DNA from: an uncultured Pseudanabaenaceae cyanobacterium
Lineage (GTDB): Bacteria; Cyanobacteriota; Cyanobacteriia; PCC-9006; JAAUQQ01
DNA length: 64,000 nt
Direction: 5' to 3'
Assembly: GCA_937949725.1 (NCBI GenBank)
Contig: CALECT010000124.1
Coordinates: forward strand, 41,224 to 105,223
Part shown: piece by piece, positions 10,306 through 19,442 of the stretch
Position numbering within the stretch: position 1 is the stretch's first letter
Layout: every line of letters starts with the position of its first letter
Notes under the pieces: model-generated
Seen by the model: the letters and a program-made list of their open reading frames with translations, nothing else
What the model was told of the DNA's origin: nothing
Database searches by the model: none
Made by a program: the position numbers and the translations under genes

Positions 10306-11745
10306 GTGCCTAAGACTCACCCCAAGCCCAGCGAGACGATCGCCAACCCCGTCGCGATATTAGAGCACCAGCCTCTCTCCCAAAAGCCAGTTGCCCAGAC
10401 CAAGCGTCCCCCCTCTGCCCAATTCAATCTTCGGCAAGTTGCATTCATGGGGCTGAGAATGGCGATCGCCAGCAGTATCCTCATAGCGGCGACCTCCTAC
10501 TTAATGCAGGAAAAGCAAACCTTGACGACCCATAAGGGGTTTATCAACGCCTCCATCACCGCAGTGAAAGCTCCCATTGAGGGGCAGCTCCAGCTAGCAG
10601 ATATCGAGCCGGGCGATAGCCTCATCGCAGGACAAGTCCTCGGTAGTGTCGAGAACCTGCGCAATTCCCAGCTCGAACTGCAACGGCAAGCCATCACCAC
10701 TCGCCAGCAACTTGCCCAGACCCAGCTCGAAACCCTGCGCCAAAAACAAAGCGTGCGCCGCATACGCCTGAGTCAAGTCCGCCAGGAGCAAAGTCAACAG
10801 CAGCAGGTGGTGTTTCAATATGACGGCCAGCGGATTGCCCAAGTCCAAGGGGAAGTCGCCCAGGCTCAACAAGCCACAGCCTCAGCAATGCGGGACTATG
10901 ATCGCCTTATTGGCCTAGCCGAAACCAATGTCATCCCCATCACAACAGCGGAACAAGCAGGCGATCGCTACAACCAGGCCAAGCTCGCCGAAACCACTGC
11001 CTACAATCGCCTACAGCAAGCCCAGGCAGAACAGACCGCAGCCCAAAAAGGCATCCAACTCCAAGCCGGAGGCAATGCCCAGGAAGCAGCACTGCGAGCC
11101 CAGGCGATCGAAGCGGAGATTGCCGACCTAGCCCTTGAAGAAGCGAATCTCAGCGCCCAAGTCCAACAGGCCCAGCGGGAACAGTTCGAGTTGGAACAGC
11201 AACTGAATTTACATCAAACGGCCCCCATTCAAACACCGATTGCAGGCGTTGTTTGGTCCAACGATATCCAGGGTGGAGCGAGTCATGTAAATGCGAATGA
11301 GCCCGTCCTCCAAGTACTCGATTGCAACAATGCCTGGGTTGAAGCGTTCGTTTCAGAGAAAGATCTTCAAGCGCTGGAAATCGGAGCACCCGCCCAGGTG
11401 AAACTCCTGGGTCATCGGGAGCAAGCAATCCAGGGCAAAATCCGCTCCGTGCGGGCTGGAGTAGGTCGCTTGGCCGTGGGTAATGATGTGGCCGTTCCCC
11501 CAGCGGAGCAGCTCCGCAAGGAAGTAGCCGTAAAAATCGACTTGCCAGGATCTCCCAGTGCGGCCCAGTCAGCTCAATTCTGCGGCGTGGGTCAAAGCGT
11601 TGAGGTTGCTTTTGAAAAGGCTTCAGAGAGTGAGGCCACTGCCCAGACAGGCTGGCGGAAGTTTCTGCCCATTGCCCTGCTGGAGCAACTTCCCCTCGGC
11701 GAGAAAGCCACTGTTTCCTGGCAAACCCCAGCAGCGGAACTCTGA
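10306..11745 (+). CDS. HlyD family / membrane-fusion-type secretion protein
   Basis: Single N-terminal TM, biotinyl-lipoyl-like halves (VKAPIEGQLQLADIEPGDSLIAGQVLGSV...; APIQTPIAGVVWSNDIQGGASHVNANEPVLQV), long Gln-rich coiled coil. Confidence 0.82.
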   Translation: MPKTHPKPSETIANPVAILEHQPLSQKPVAQTKRPPSAQFNLRQVAFMGLRMAIASSILIAATSYLMQEKQTLTTHKGFINASITAVKAPIEGQLQLADIEPGDSLIAGQVLGSVENLRNSQLELQRQAITTRQQLAQTQLETLRQKQSVRRIRLSQVRQEQSQQQQVVFQYDGQRIAQVQGEVAQAQQATASAMRDYDRLIGLAETNVIPITTAEQAGDRYNQAKLAETTAYNRLQQAQAEQTAAQKGIQLQAGGNAQEAALRAQAIEAEIADLALEEANLSAQVQQAQREQFELEQQLNLHQTAPIQTPIAGVVWSNDIQGGASHVNANEPVLQVLDCNNAWVEAFVSEKDLQALEIGAPAQVKLLGHREQAIQGKIRSVRAGVGRLAVGNDVAVPPAEQLRKEVAVKIDLPGSPSAAQSAQFCGVGQSVEVAFEKASESEATAQTGWRKFLPIALLEQLPLGEKATVSWQTPAAEL

Positions 11746-11889
11746 TTACAGACAAATTACTGGGTTTTCGGCTGTTCTAATCTCGGCCTAGAGCTCCTTT
11801 TATTTCTATTTTTAAGCAGGGCTAGAGATCTCCTTCATGGATCACTCAGCCTAGTAGGTCGATCATCATTTTCATGTATATACATCTAA

Positions 11890-14148
11890 TTGAGCAAGAA
11901 TTCTATGAGTTCTTCTAAACCCAATTGGCACCTGCTGGAACGGGGGCTATTTGGAGCAGCAGCGATCGCAGTGCTCCTCGTCCTCTTCCAGGCCGACGTC
12001 CCCTCCCGTCTTTACCAGGGCCTCATTCATCTCTGGCCCTTTCCATTAGGCAGCTTCCAGTCTTGGCAAGCGGACATCTTTCAACAATGGCAACGCTGGC
12101 ACCCCGATGTCCCCACGGGTTCCCTTCAAGCATTGCTATTGCCCAGCTCCATTGGCGTCGTGAGCCTAATTTGTTTCAAAATTTTCCAACCCAAGCCCAC
12201 AACATTTTCTCGTGCCTTGGTCAGCGTGGTTGGAATCTTGCTGCTAATGCGGTATTGGGGTTGGAGACTCGGCTATACGCTCAATTTTGACGATCCACTG
12301 AGTGGTGTTTTATGCCTCTTGCTCCTCCTAGCAGAAGGCGTGGGTTCCATCGCCGCCCTGGCAGGAAATCTGCTGAGTATCTTTCGAGTCGAGCGTTTGG
12401 GCGAGGCTGATATCTGCGCTTATCCAGTGATCTCAGGAATCTATCAGCCTTCTGTTGATGTCATCATTCCCACCTACAACGAGCCTGCGGAAATCCTCCG
12501 CCGCACCGTGGTGGGCTGCCAAGCCATTGATTACCCCAACAAACAGGTTTATCTCCTTGACGACCAGCGGAGGCCCGAGATTCGTGCCCTGGCCAAAGAA
12601 CTGGGCTGTGGTTATCGCGATCGCCCCAACAATGACCATGCTAAAGCAGGCAATATCAACCATGCCCTCCCATCGTTGCAAGGCGAACTCTTAGCCGTCT
12701 TTGACGCCGACTATGTTCCTAGCGTCAACTTTCTCCAGCGCACCGTAGGCTTCTTCCAATCCCTTAAAGTCGCCCTCGTCCAAACCCCTCAGAATTTCTT
12801 TAACGACGATCCCATCACCACAAACCTCGGCCTCCAGGGCATCGTTAACAATGAGCAAAACTATTTTTTCCGCTACCTTCAGCCCAGTCGCGATGCCTTC
12901 AATGCTGTTATTTGCTGTGGCAGTTGCTTCGTCATCCGTCGCACTGCCCTAGATGAGATTGGGGGCATTCCCACGGATAGTATTGCCGAGGACATGTTTA
13001 CCTCCATCCGTCTCCAAGCGTTGGGCTATGAGATCAAATATCTCAACGAACCTCTGTCCGCAGGCATGTCAGCGGAAGACACCAGTAGCTATACCAACCA
13101 GCGCCTACGCTGGGGGCGAGGTACATTGCAATTGCTGTTTTGTAATCCCAATCCCCTGACGACGCCGGGGCTAAATTGGGGCCAGCGAATTTACCACGGC
13201 ATGAGCGTCTTGTACTGGGTCAATGCTGTACCCCGGTTAATATTTCTGCTCCTGCCTTCCCTTTGCATTCTGTTTGAACTGGTACCGCTCAAAACCAGCT
13301 TCGAGGAGGTGCTGTACTTTTTTCTGCCCCTCCATCTCTACAATTTGCTGTCATATTCCTGGTTGTCCCAGGGTTGGCGATCGCTCCTATGGTCCGATGT
13401 GTATGAAGTGATGCTATGCATACCCATGACTCGCATGGTCTTTCAGACCTTGCGCAATCCCTTCGGTCAGGGGTTCAAGGTGACGCCCAAAGGCCTGGAC
13501 AATGGCCAACGCATCCGCCCCAACTGGGGACTGATTATGCCATTGGTCTTCGTCCTAGGGCTGATGGGATTCACCTTAGGGGAATACGCCCTCAACGCGA
13601 CCTGGAAAACCATGGGGCCAGAGACCTTGTGGATCAACGGGGTCTGGTCAATCTACAACATAGCCATTATTGGGGCCGCGATTTTAGCTGCGATCGATGT
13701 CCCCCAGCGCCGATGTCCTCGGTTTAACCAATCCCTCGACTGTAGCCTCAAGATTGGTGACTGGGTGGCCAAAGGCCAAACCGTGAACCTCTCCGAAGCC
13801 GGAGCCCATCTGTATCTGAAGCTGCCCAAAAATGGTTTTCCCCAGTCTGGACAGGATTGCCAACTGCTCATTCCAGCCCAGATTCCCAAAGACATTACGC
13901 TCCAGCCTTGCTGGCCAGCGATACAAATGTCAGCGGACCTTCGCTGGGGACGTAAAATGCCAGACCAAACCATTCAGGTGGGAGTTCAATTTCAACAGCT
14001 TCCGCTAAGTCCTTATCGCGCCTTAATCGAAGGACTGTTCTGTCAGCCGGGGCAATGGCCCGATGTCACAGTGCCAGAATATCGAACAGCTTGGGCGTTG
14101 CTAACGTCTCTGTGGCGGCTGCATCCTCTGATCGGTTCTCGGGGCTAA
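11890..14148 (+). CDS. Cellulose synthase-like family 2 glycosyltransferase with C-terminal PilZ domain
   Basis: VDVIIPTYNEPAEILRRT, DADYVP, TED-like AEDM, QRLRWGRG (QxxRW); C-terminal RRCPRF...NLSEAGAHL PilZ-type motif. Confidence 0.87.
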   Translation: MSKNSMSSSKPNWHLLERGLFGAAAIAVLLVLFQADVPSRLYQGLIHLWPFPLGSFQSWQADIFQQWQRWHPDVPTGSLQALLLPSSIGVVSLICFKIFQPKPTTFSRALVSVVGILLLMRYWGWRLGYTLNFDDPLSGVLCLLLLLAEGVGSIAALAGNLLSIFRVERLGEADICAYPVISGIYQPSVDVIIPTYNEPAEILRRTVVGCQAIDYPNKQVYLLDDQRRPEIRALAKELGCGYRDRPNNDHAKAGNINHALPSLQGELLAVFDADYVPSVNFLQRTVGFFQSLKVALVQTPQNFFNDDPITTNLGLQGIVNNEQNYFFRYLQPSRDAFNAVICCGSCFVIRRTALDEIGGIPTDSIAEDMFTSIRLQALGYEIKYLNEPLSAGMSAEDTSSYTNQRLRWGRGTLQLLFCNPNPLTTPGLNWGQRIYHGMSVLYWVNAVPRLIFLLLPSLCILFELVPLKTSFEEVLYFFLPLHLYNLLSYSWLSQGWRSLLWSDVYEVMLCIPMTRMVFQTLRNPFGQGFKVTPKGLDNGQRIRPNWGLIMPLVFVLGLMGFTLGEYALNATWKTMGPETLWINGVWSIYNIAIIGAAILAAIDVPQRRCPRFNQSLDCSLKIGDWVAKGQTVNLSEAGAHLYLKLPKNGFPQSGQDCQLLIPAQIPKDITLQPCWPAIQMSADLRWGRKMPDQTIQVGVQFQQLPLSPYRALIEGLFCQPGQWPDVTVPEYRTAWALLTSLWRLHPLIGSRG

Positions 14149-14164
14149 GCGAAAGCTTGTCTTC

Positions 14165-14301
14165 ACATCAGCCACGTCTAAGCAGACATCAGCATCTTCG
14201 TCGTCTCCACCTACGACACCGATTACCTCCTGATCAAACAGAACAAGCTGACAGCAGCCCAGCAGGCCCTAGGCCAAGCAGAGTATTCAATGCGGCAGTA
14301 A
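14165..14301 (+). pseudogene. C-terminal relic of a CASTOR-like ACT-domain gene
   Basis: In-frame ADISIFVVSTYDTDYLLIKQNKLTAAQQALGQAEYSMRQ* immediately preceded by an in-frame stop; matches the family C-terminus AGISIFxxSTYDTDYxLVKxxxLExAxxAL. Confidence 0.65.
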
Positions 14302-14335
14302 GAGCTGTGATGACGCCATTACCTCAAATAGCTGC

Positions 14336-15370
14336 CTAGGCAACTTCTCGCACATTGGGACCATGCACCCATCCCTTCGTGCCATCAGACAACTCCACCT
14401 CATACCAAGTCCCCTCGATCGCCCCCCGAGGAGTTGCCAACTTTCGCAGCAGCATGACGGATTCGCCTGCTTTCAGAGCCCGGAGCACTGGCGATTTGCG
14501 CGAGACATATTCGCGCAGTGGCACAGCCTCATCATCACCTAGAGCAACCAAGGTCCCACTTTTAGGCGATCGCCACCCCACATCAAAGGGCTCATCGCTC
14601 TCCCAAGCGGACGTTACGTAATCCCCATGGACCCAACCCTCTGCGCCGGATTCCAGCAGGGCAACGTAGTACCAAACCTGGTTCATCTGCCCTTGACCAG
14701 CAGAAGATGAGAAACTCGCGGAGCGGTAGATATAGACCGGCTCACCGGGTTGTGCCTGGGCACGAATGGCTGAGTCAGTATTGGTTTGGGCTCGCAGATT
14801 AACCCATGCTCCCGCATCTTGCGCCACAATCCCCCCTACTTCCGGTTGCTCCTCCACAGCATGGGGCGTATCCCAATTCACCGTTCCTGTTATTGGGTCA
14901 ATGCGCATTGCTCCAGCCGGAACGGGACGGAAGCCTTTGCCTGGATGATTCAGCCGCACATAGTTGCCATGAACCCAGCCCTGCTCCCCCGTGGGAATAT
15001 TCTCGATGAAATACCAACGCTCTCCCTGGGGCGTGAGGGCTGATTTAAAAATGTAGAGGGAGTCGCGGTTGTAACCTGTAGAGAGGATGGGCGATCGCTC
15101 CGTGGGCTGCTTGCGAATATTAATCTGGCCATTCGCGTCTCTCGCTGTTAATTGGCCTGCGATCGGCTCTACGGCAAAGGCAGCTTCAGTCATCGCGGAG
15201 GAAGACGCAGAAGCCTGGGGCCGCACTTGCGCTGGTCCAGCCTGGCTCACCGTCGCTTGAAGCCCGAAGACCAAGGTCACCGCAGCCATGCATAACGGTC
15301 GTCGAGTCAACCTAAGGTTAGAAACAGACCTCCGTTCAAGTCGTTCTCTAGAGCTGTGCCAATGGGCCAT
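14336..15370 (-). CDS. Secreted SH3b-domain protein (three SH3-like repeats)
   Basis: Signal-like N-terminus; repeated ...VNLRAQTN.., WYYVALLESGAEGWVHGDYV, WYEVELSDGTKGWVHGPNV. Confidence 0.75.
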   Translation of the reverse strand: MAHWHSSRERLERRSVSNLRLTRRPLCMAAVTLVFGLQATVSQAGPAQVRPQASASSSAMTEAAFAVEPIAGQLTARDANGQINIRKQPTERSPILSTGYNRDSLYIFKSALTPQGERWYFIENIPTGEQGWVHGNYVRLNHPGKGFRPVPAGAMRIDPITGTVNWDTPHAVEEQPEVGGIVAQDAGAWVNLRAQTNTDSAIRAQAQPGEPVYIYRSASFSSSAGQGQMNQVWYYVALLESGAEGWVHGDYVTSAWESDEPFDVGWRSPKSGTLVALGDDEAVPLREYVSRKSPVLRALKAGESVMLLRKLATPRGAIEGTWYEVELSDGTKGWVHGPNVREVA

Positions 15371-15491
15371 GGAGCCTCCCCCTTCCGAAACAGACCAGGC
15401 TGGACGTGGATCTTATCCTTACAACTCCAAACGCTCGCCGCCGCATTACGGAATTCTTCTAGTTCAGTCCTCTTTCACTTGGATTTACCCC

Positions 15492-16031
15492 ATGAAACCT
15501 GCATCCATTGCCCTCAGCCTTGTCCTCCTCCTCGGTGGCACTGGCCTAGCCATTGCCCAAAGCAAAGGCCCTATCCCCAATGCCCAGATTGACTATGACA
15601 CCTTCGAAACAACCGTCGAATCAACGGGCGCTGTGCGAGAGAACCGCCGCCTGACGGAAACCGAATTTCTCGATATGCTCAGCCAAGAGGGTGTTGTTCT
15701 ACTAGATGCCCGCAGCGCCCAACGCTATGAGCAGCGCCATATTGAAGGCGCTATTAGCCTGCCTTTCACAGAATTTACGGCGGAGACCCTCGCGGCTGTC
15801 ATTCCCAGTGCTGACACCCCTGTTTTGATCTATTGCAACAACAACTTTGAAGGGGACGAAATCGCCTTTGCGCTTAAGGCCCCTGCTGCGTCGCTGAATC
15901 TCTCGACTTATAACAGCCTGGTTGTCTATGGCTATAACAATGTCTATGAGCTGGGGCCGCTGCTAGATGTGGAGGAGACGGATATTGCGTTTGTGGGGAG
16001 TCTGGTGGGCAGCGAGAAACCGGGTTTTTAG
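15492..16031 (+). CDS. Rhodanese-like domain protein with signal peptide
   Basis: MKPASIALSLVLLLGGTGLAIA signal; LLDARSAQRYEQRHIEGAISLPFTEFT, VLIYCNNNFEGDEIA (Cys loop). Confidence 0.85.
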   Translation: MKPASIALSLVLLLGGTGLAIAQSKGPIPNAQIDYDTFETTVESTGAVRENRRLTETEFLDMLSQEGVVLLDARSAQRYEQRHIEGAISLPFTEFTAETLAAVIPSADTPVLIYCNNNFEGDEIAFALKAPAASLNLSTYNSLVVYGYNNVYELGPLLDVEETDIAFVGSLVGSEKPGF

Positions 16032-16254
16032 CCAGAATTTTTGGACCTACCCGAGAATAAGCGCAAAAACCCGGTTTCTGAAGAAAAAGGAGCGCAAAAA
16101 ACCGGTTTCTAGGTCTATGCCAAGCCAGGGGCGAGCTAAGGCAAGATGCGGGGACAAGAAACCGGTTTTTTAGCCAAGCTTATTGGACTGAGCTGGAGAT
16201 TGTCGCAAAAACCCGGTTTCTGAAGAAAAAGGAGCGCAAAAAACCGGGTTCTAA
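16014..16254. repeat. Two tandem ~142-bp units containing AGAAACCGGKTTTTT / AAAAACCCGGTTTCT elements
   Basis: cgcaaaaacccggtttctgaagaaaaaggagcgcaaaaaaccgg occurs at about 16063 and again at about 16205; agaaaccgg(g)tttttagcca occurs at about 16015 and about 16157. Confidence 0.85.
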
Positions 16255-16268
16255 GTCCATGGCAAGGG

Positions 16269-19200
16269 CTACAGTCTCCCTTTACAAACGCCCTCAGCAG
16301 CCGCTTTTTGCCCATCGGGGTTGTATAGCAAATAGTCTTGCAGCCAGTTGCAGTGCCAAGCGAGTAGCCGCTGCGGATTACGATCCCAGAGTTTTACCGT
16401 GCGATCCTTGCTAGTGGATGCAATTGTGTCTCCATCCGAGCTGAAGGCCACACTCCAGACCTGATCATCATGACCTTCTAGGGTGTTGAGAAGATTGCCC
16501 TGCAGATTCCAGAGTTTAACTGTCTTATCATCGCTAGCGGATGCAATGGTTTCTCCATTGGGGCTGAAGGCCACACTCCTGACCCATTTGCCGTGACCTT
16601 CTAGGGTGTTGAGAAGATTTCCCTGCCGATCCCAGAGTTTGACCGTGCGATCTGAGCTAGCGGATGCAATTGTTTCTCCATCAGGGCTGAAGGCTACACT
16701 CCTGACCCAATCGTCATGGCCTTCTAGGGTGTTGAGAAGATTTCCCTGCCGATCCCAGAGTTTGACCATGTGATCTGAGCTAGCGGATGCAATTGTTTCT
16801 CCATCAGGGCTGAAGGCTACACTCCTGACCCAATCGTCATGACCTTCTAGAGTCTGAAGGAGGTTGCCCTTCCGATCCCAGAGTTTGACCGTGCGATCTG
16901 TGCTGGCAGATGCAATAGTCTCTCCATCGGGGCCAAAGGCCACACTCCATACTTTATCCCTATGACCTTCTAGAGTCTTGAGGAGTTTGCCCTGCCGATC
17001 CCAGAGTTTGACCATGTGATCTGAGCTAGCGGATGCAATTGTTTCTCCATCGGGGCTGAAGGCCACACTCAAGACCCAATCGTCATGACCCTCTAGAGTC
17101 TTGAGGAGGTTGCCCTGCCGATCCCAGAGTTTGACCATGTGATCCTCGCTGGCAGATGCAATGGTGTTTCCATCGGGACTGAGGGCCACACTCAAGACCC
17201 CATCATCATGACCTTCTAGAGTCTTGAGGAGGTTGCCCTTCCGATTCCAGAGTTTGACCGTGCGATCCTTGCTAGTGGATGCAATTGTGTCTCCATCCGG
17301 GCTGAAGGCCACACTCAAAACCCCATCACCATGACCTTCTAGGGTGTTGAGGAGATTGCCCTGCCGATTCCAAAGTTTAACCGTGCGATCTGAGCTAGTG
17401 GATGCAATTGTGTCTCCATCAGGGCTGAAGGCCACACTCCAGACCCCATTGCCATGACCTTCTAGAGTGTTGAGGGTGTTGCCCTCCCGATTCCAGAGTT
17501 TGACCTTGCGATCCTCGCTGGCAGATGCAATGGTTTCTCCATCGGGACTGAAGTCTACACTCCAGATCGTATCGTTATGACCTTTGAGGGTGTTAACAAT
17601 TTTGCCCTTCCGATTCCAGAGTTTGACCGTGCGATCCTCGCTGGCAGATGCAATGTTTTCTCCATCGGGGCTGAAGGTCACACTCACGACTTTATCGTCA
17701 TGACCTTCTAGGGTGTTAAGCAGTTTGCCTTGCCGATTCCATACCTTAACCGTGCGATCCTCGCTGGCAGATGCAATGATTTCTCCATCGGGGCTGAAGG
17801 CTACACTCCTGACCTTGTCGTCATGCCCTTCTAGGGTGTTAAGCAATTTGCCCTGCTGATCCCAGAGTTTTACCGTGCGATCTGAGCTGGCGGATGCAAT
17901 GGTTTCACCATCGGGACTGAAGGCTACACTCCTGATCCAATCGCCATGACCTTTTAGATAAGTCTTTTCGCGAAATCCCCGCTTTGAAAAATCTTGGGTT
18001 TGCGGATTGCTTTGATTAAAGGCCAGGTCATCATAGGCTCCTCCCAGCAGTGTGGCCCTTGCAGGTTGGACCATCGGCGTCCCTCGCGATCCATCTTCCT
18101 CAACCTTTTGCCAAGCGGCCACCGCTGTAACCATCCCTTCTAAAGGTTGGTTTGCCAACAAAAAAGCTCGCGAAGAATTCGCCTGCGCCAAAATCGTTTG
18201 CTCTTGCGCAATTTTCGCCTGTTGCTTAGCCTCTCTCGCAGCTTGCTCAGCCCAAACTGTTAAGGGCACCGCTGCCGCCAAGGCAGCCGCCAATGGAATA
18301 ATCACCGGAGCCGCATCCTTAATGCGCTTTTGCCAATCTCGATCCGGCAACTTCGCCCTGATCCACCGCCCATCAAACACCCGCCGATAAATCTTATTCC
18401 GCACCCGCAGCAGCCCCGTCTCCGGCTCCCGCCGCACCACCCCCGCCAGCTTCAAATGGGACTTAATCGGTGACTGCTCCTCATCCATCACCCGTCGCCC
18501 CCGCCGCACCGCCCGATAGGTCTGCAACACCCTCTCCAAATCCGGAGCCCGCCCCGTCAACATCTCCCCCACAAACTTAAGATTATTCTCCTCCCGCTGC
18601 GCCGCCGCCCCCAAGAAAGTTGCCTCCGCAACCTTATCCACCAGACCCTTCGTCACCACCCCACCCTGCTCCGCCCCAGCCTCCAGCACAGCCTTACACA
18701 GCCGCTGGGTCAAAAACGGATGCCCCTCTGTCCAACCCATCACCCAGCCCAAAACATCCTCAGCCTCCACCCCCAGCCCCTGCAATCCCTCCCCGAAAGG
18801 CATCGCCTCTGCCAAGGTGAAATCTGCCAAATTAATCCGCGTCCCAATATTGAACGGCGTCCGCCGCCCATCCCGAATCAAATCCCCCGGCGTCGCCACC
18901 CCAATCAACACAAACGACAGCCGCTCCAGCGAAGCATTCTTCGCACGCCCCACAAACAGCGCCCGGATAGCAATAAAAAAGTCATCCGTAAAATCCAGGC
19001 TCAGCGTCGTGTCAATCTCATCCACAAACACCACCACCCGGCCCGCCACTTCCCCCAGCACAATCTCCTCAAAAAACGTCGTCAGCCGCTGGGTCACCCC
19101 CAAATGGCCATTCGCCTCCCACCACTCAAACACATCCGTCTCCAGCTCCAGCTCATCCTCCACCGTCGTCAGCAAACCCAAATACCACTGGTCCGCCGAA

Positions 19201-19442
19201 AGCTGCGTGCCAATATTGCTCAGGTCAATCACCGCCGTCGCGCAGTCAGCCTCCTGCAACCGCGTCGCCGTCGCAATCATCAAGCTCGACTTCCCCATCT
19301 GCCTCGGCGTCAACACATAGGCAAACTCCCCCGCTCGGCAAACCGCCAGCAACTGCCGGTCCGCCTCCCGCTCAATATAAAACCCACCGCTCGCCTGAAC
19401 GGTCCCGCCTTCCGTGGTAAAGAATCGCTGCTGATTAACCAT
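16269..19442 (-). CDS. AAA-like (AAA_35-type) ATPase with 13 C-terminal WD40 repeats
   Basis: YVLTPRQMGKSSLMIAT Walker A, VVVFVDEIDTTL Walker B; 13 copies of GHxDxVxSVAFSPDGxTIASASxDxxVKLWxRxGxLLxTLE. Start assigned to MVNQQRFF, overlapping the upstream stop by 8 nt (ATGGTTAA). Confidence 0.9.
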   Translation of the reverse strand: MVNQQRFFTTEGGTVQASGGFYIEREADRQLLAVCRAGEFAYVLTPRQMGKSSLMIATATRLQEADCATAVIDLSNIGTQLSADQWYLGLLTTVEDELELETDVFEWWEANGHLGVTQRLTTFFEEIVLGEVAGRVVVFVDEIDTTLSLDFTDDFFIAIRALFVGRAKNASLERLSFVLIGVATPGDLIRDGRRTPFNIGTRINLADFTLAEAMPFGEGLQGLGVEAEDVLGWVMGWTEGHPFLTQRLCKAVLEAGAEQGGVVTKGLVDKVAEATFLGAAAQREENNLKFVGEMLTGRAPDLERVLQTYRAVRRGRRVMDEEQSPIKSHLKLAGVVRREPETGLLRVRNKIYRRVFDGRWIRAKLPDRDWQKRIKDAAPVIIPLAAALAAAVPLTVWAEQAAREAKQQAKIAQEQTILAQANSSRAFLLANQPLEGMVTAVAAWQKVEEDGSRGTPMVQPARATLLGGAYDDLAFNQSNPQTQDFSKRGFREKTYLKGHGDWIRSVAFSPDGETIASASSDRTVKLWDQQGKLLNTLEGHDDKVRSVAFSPDGEIIASASEDRTVKVWNRQGKLLNTLEGHDDKVVSVTFSPDGENIASASEDRTVKLWNRKGKIVNTLKGHNDTIWSVDFSPDGETIASASEDRKVKLWNREGNTLNTLEGHGNGVWSVAFSPDGDTIASTSSDRTVKLWNRQGNLLNTLEGHGDGVLSVAFSPDGDTIASTSKDRTVKLWNRKGNLLKTLEGHDDGVLSVALSPDGNTIASASEDHMVKLWDRQGNLLKTLEGHDDWVLSVAFSPDGETIASASSDHMVKLWDRQGKLLKTLEGHRDKVWSVAFGPDGETIASASTDRTVKLWDRKGNLLQTLEGHDDWVRSVAFSPDGETIASASSDHMVKLWDRQGNLLNTLEGHDDWVRSVAFSPDGETIASASSDRTVKLWDRQGNLLNTLEGHGKWVRSVAFSPNGETIASASDDKTVKLWNLQGNLLNTLEGHDDQVWSVAFSSDGDTIASTSKDRTVKLWDRNPQRLLAWHCNWLQDYLLYNPDGQKAAAEGVCKGRL

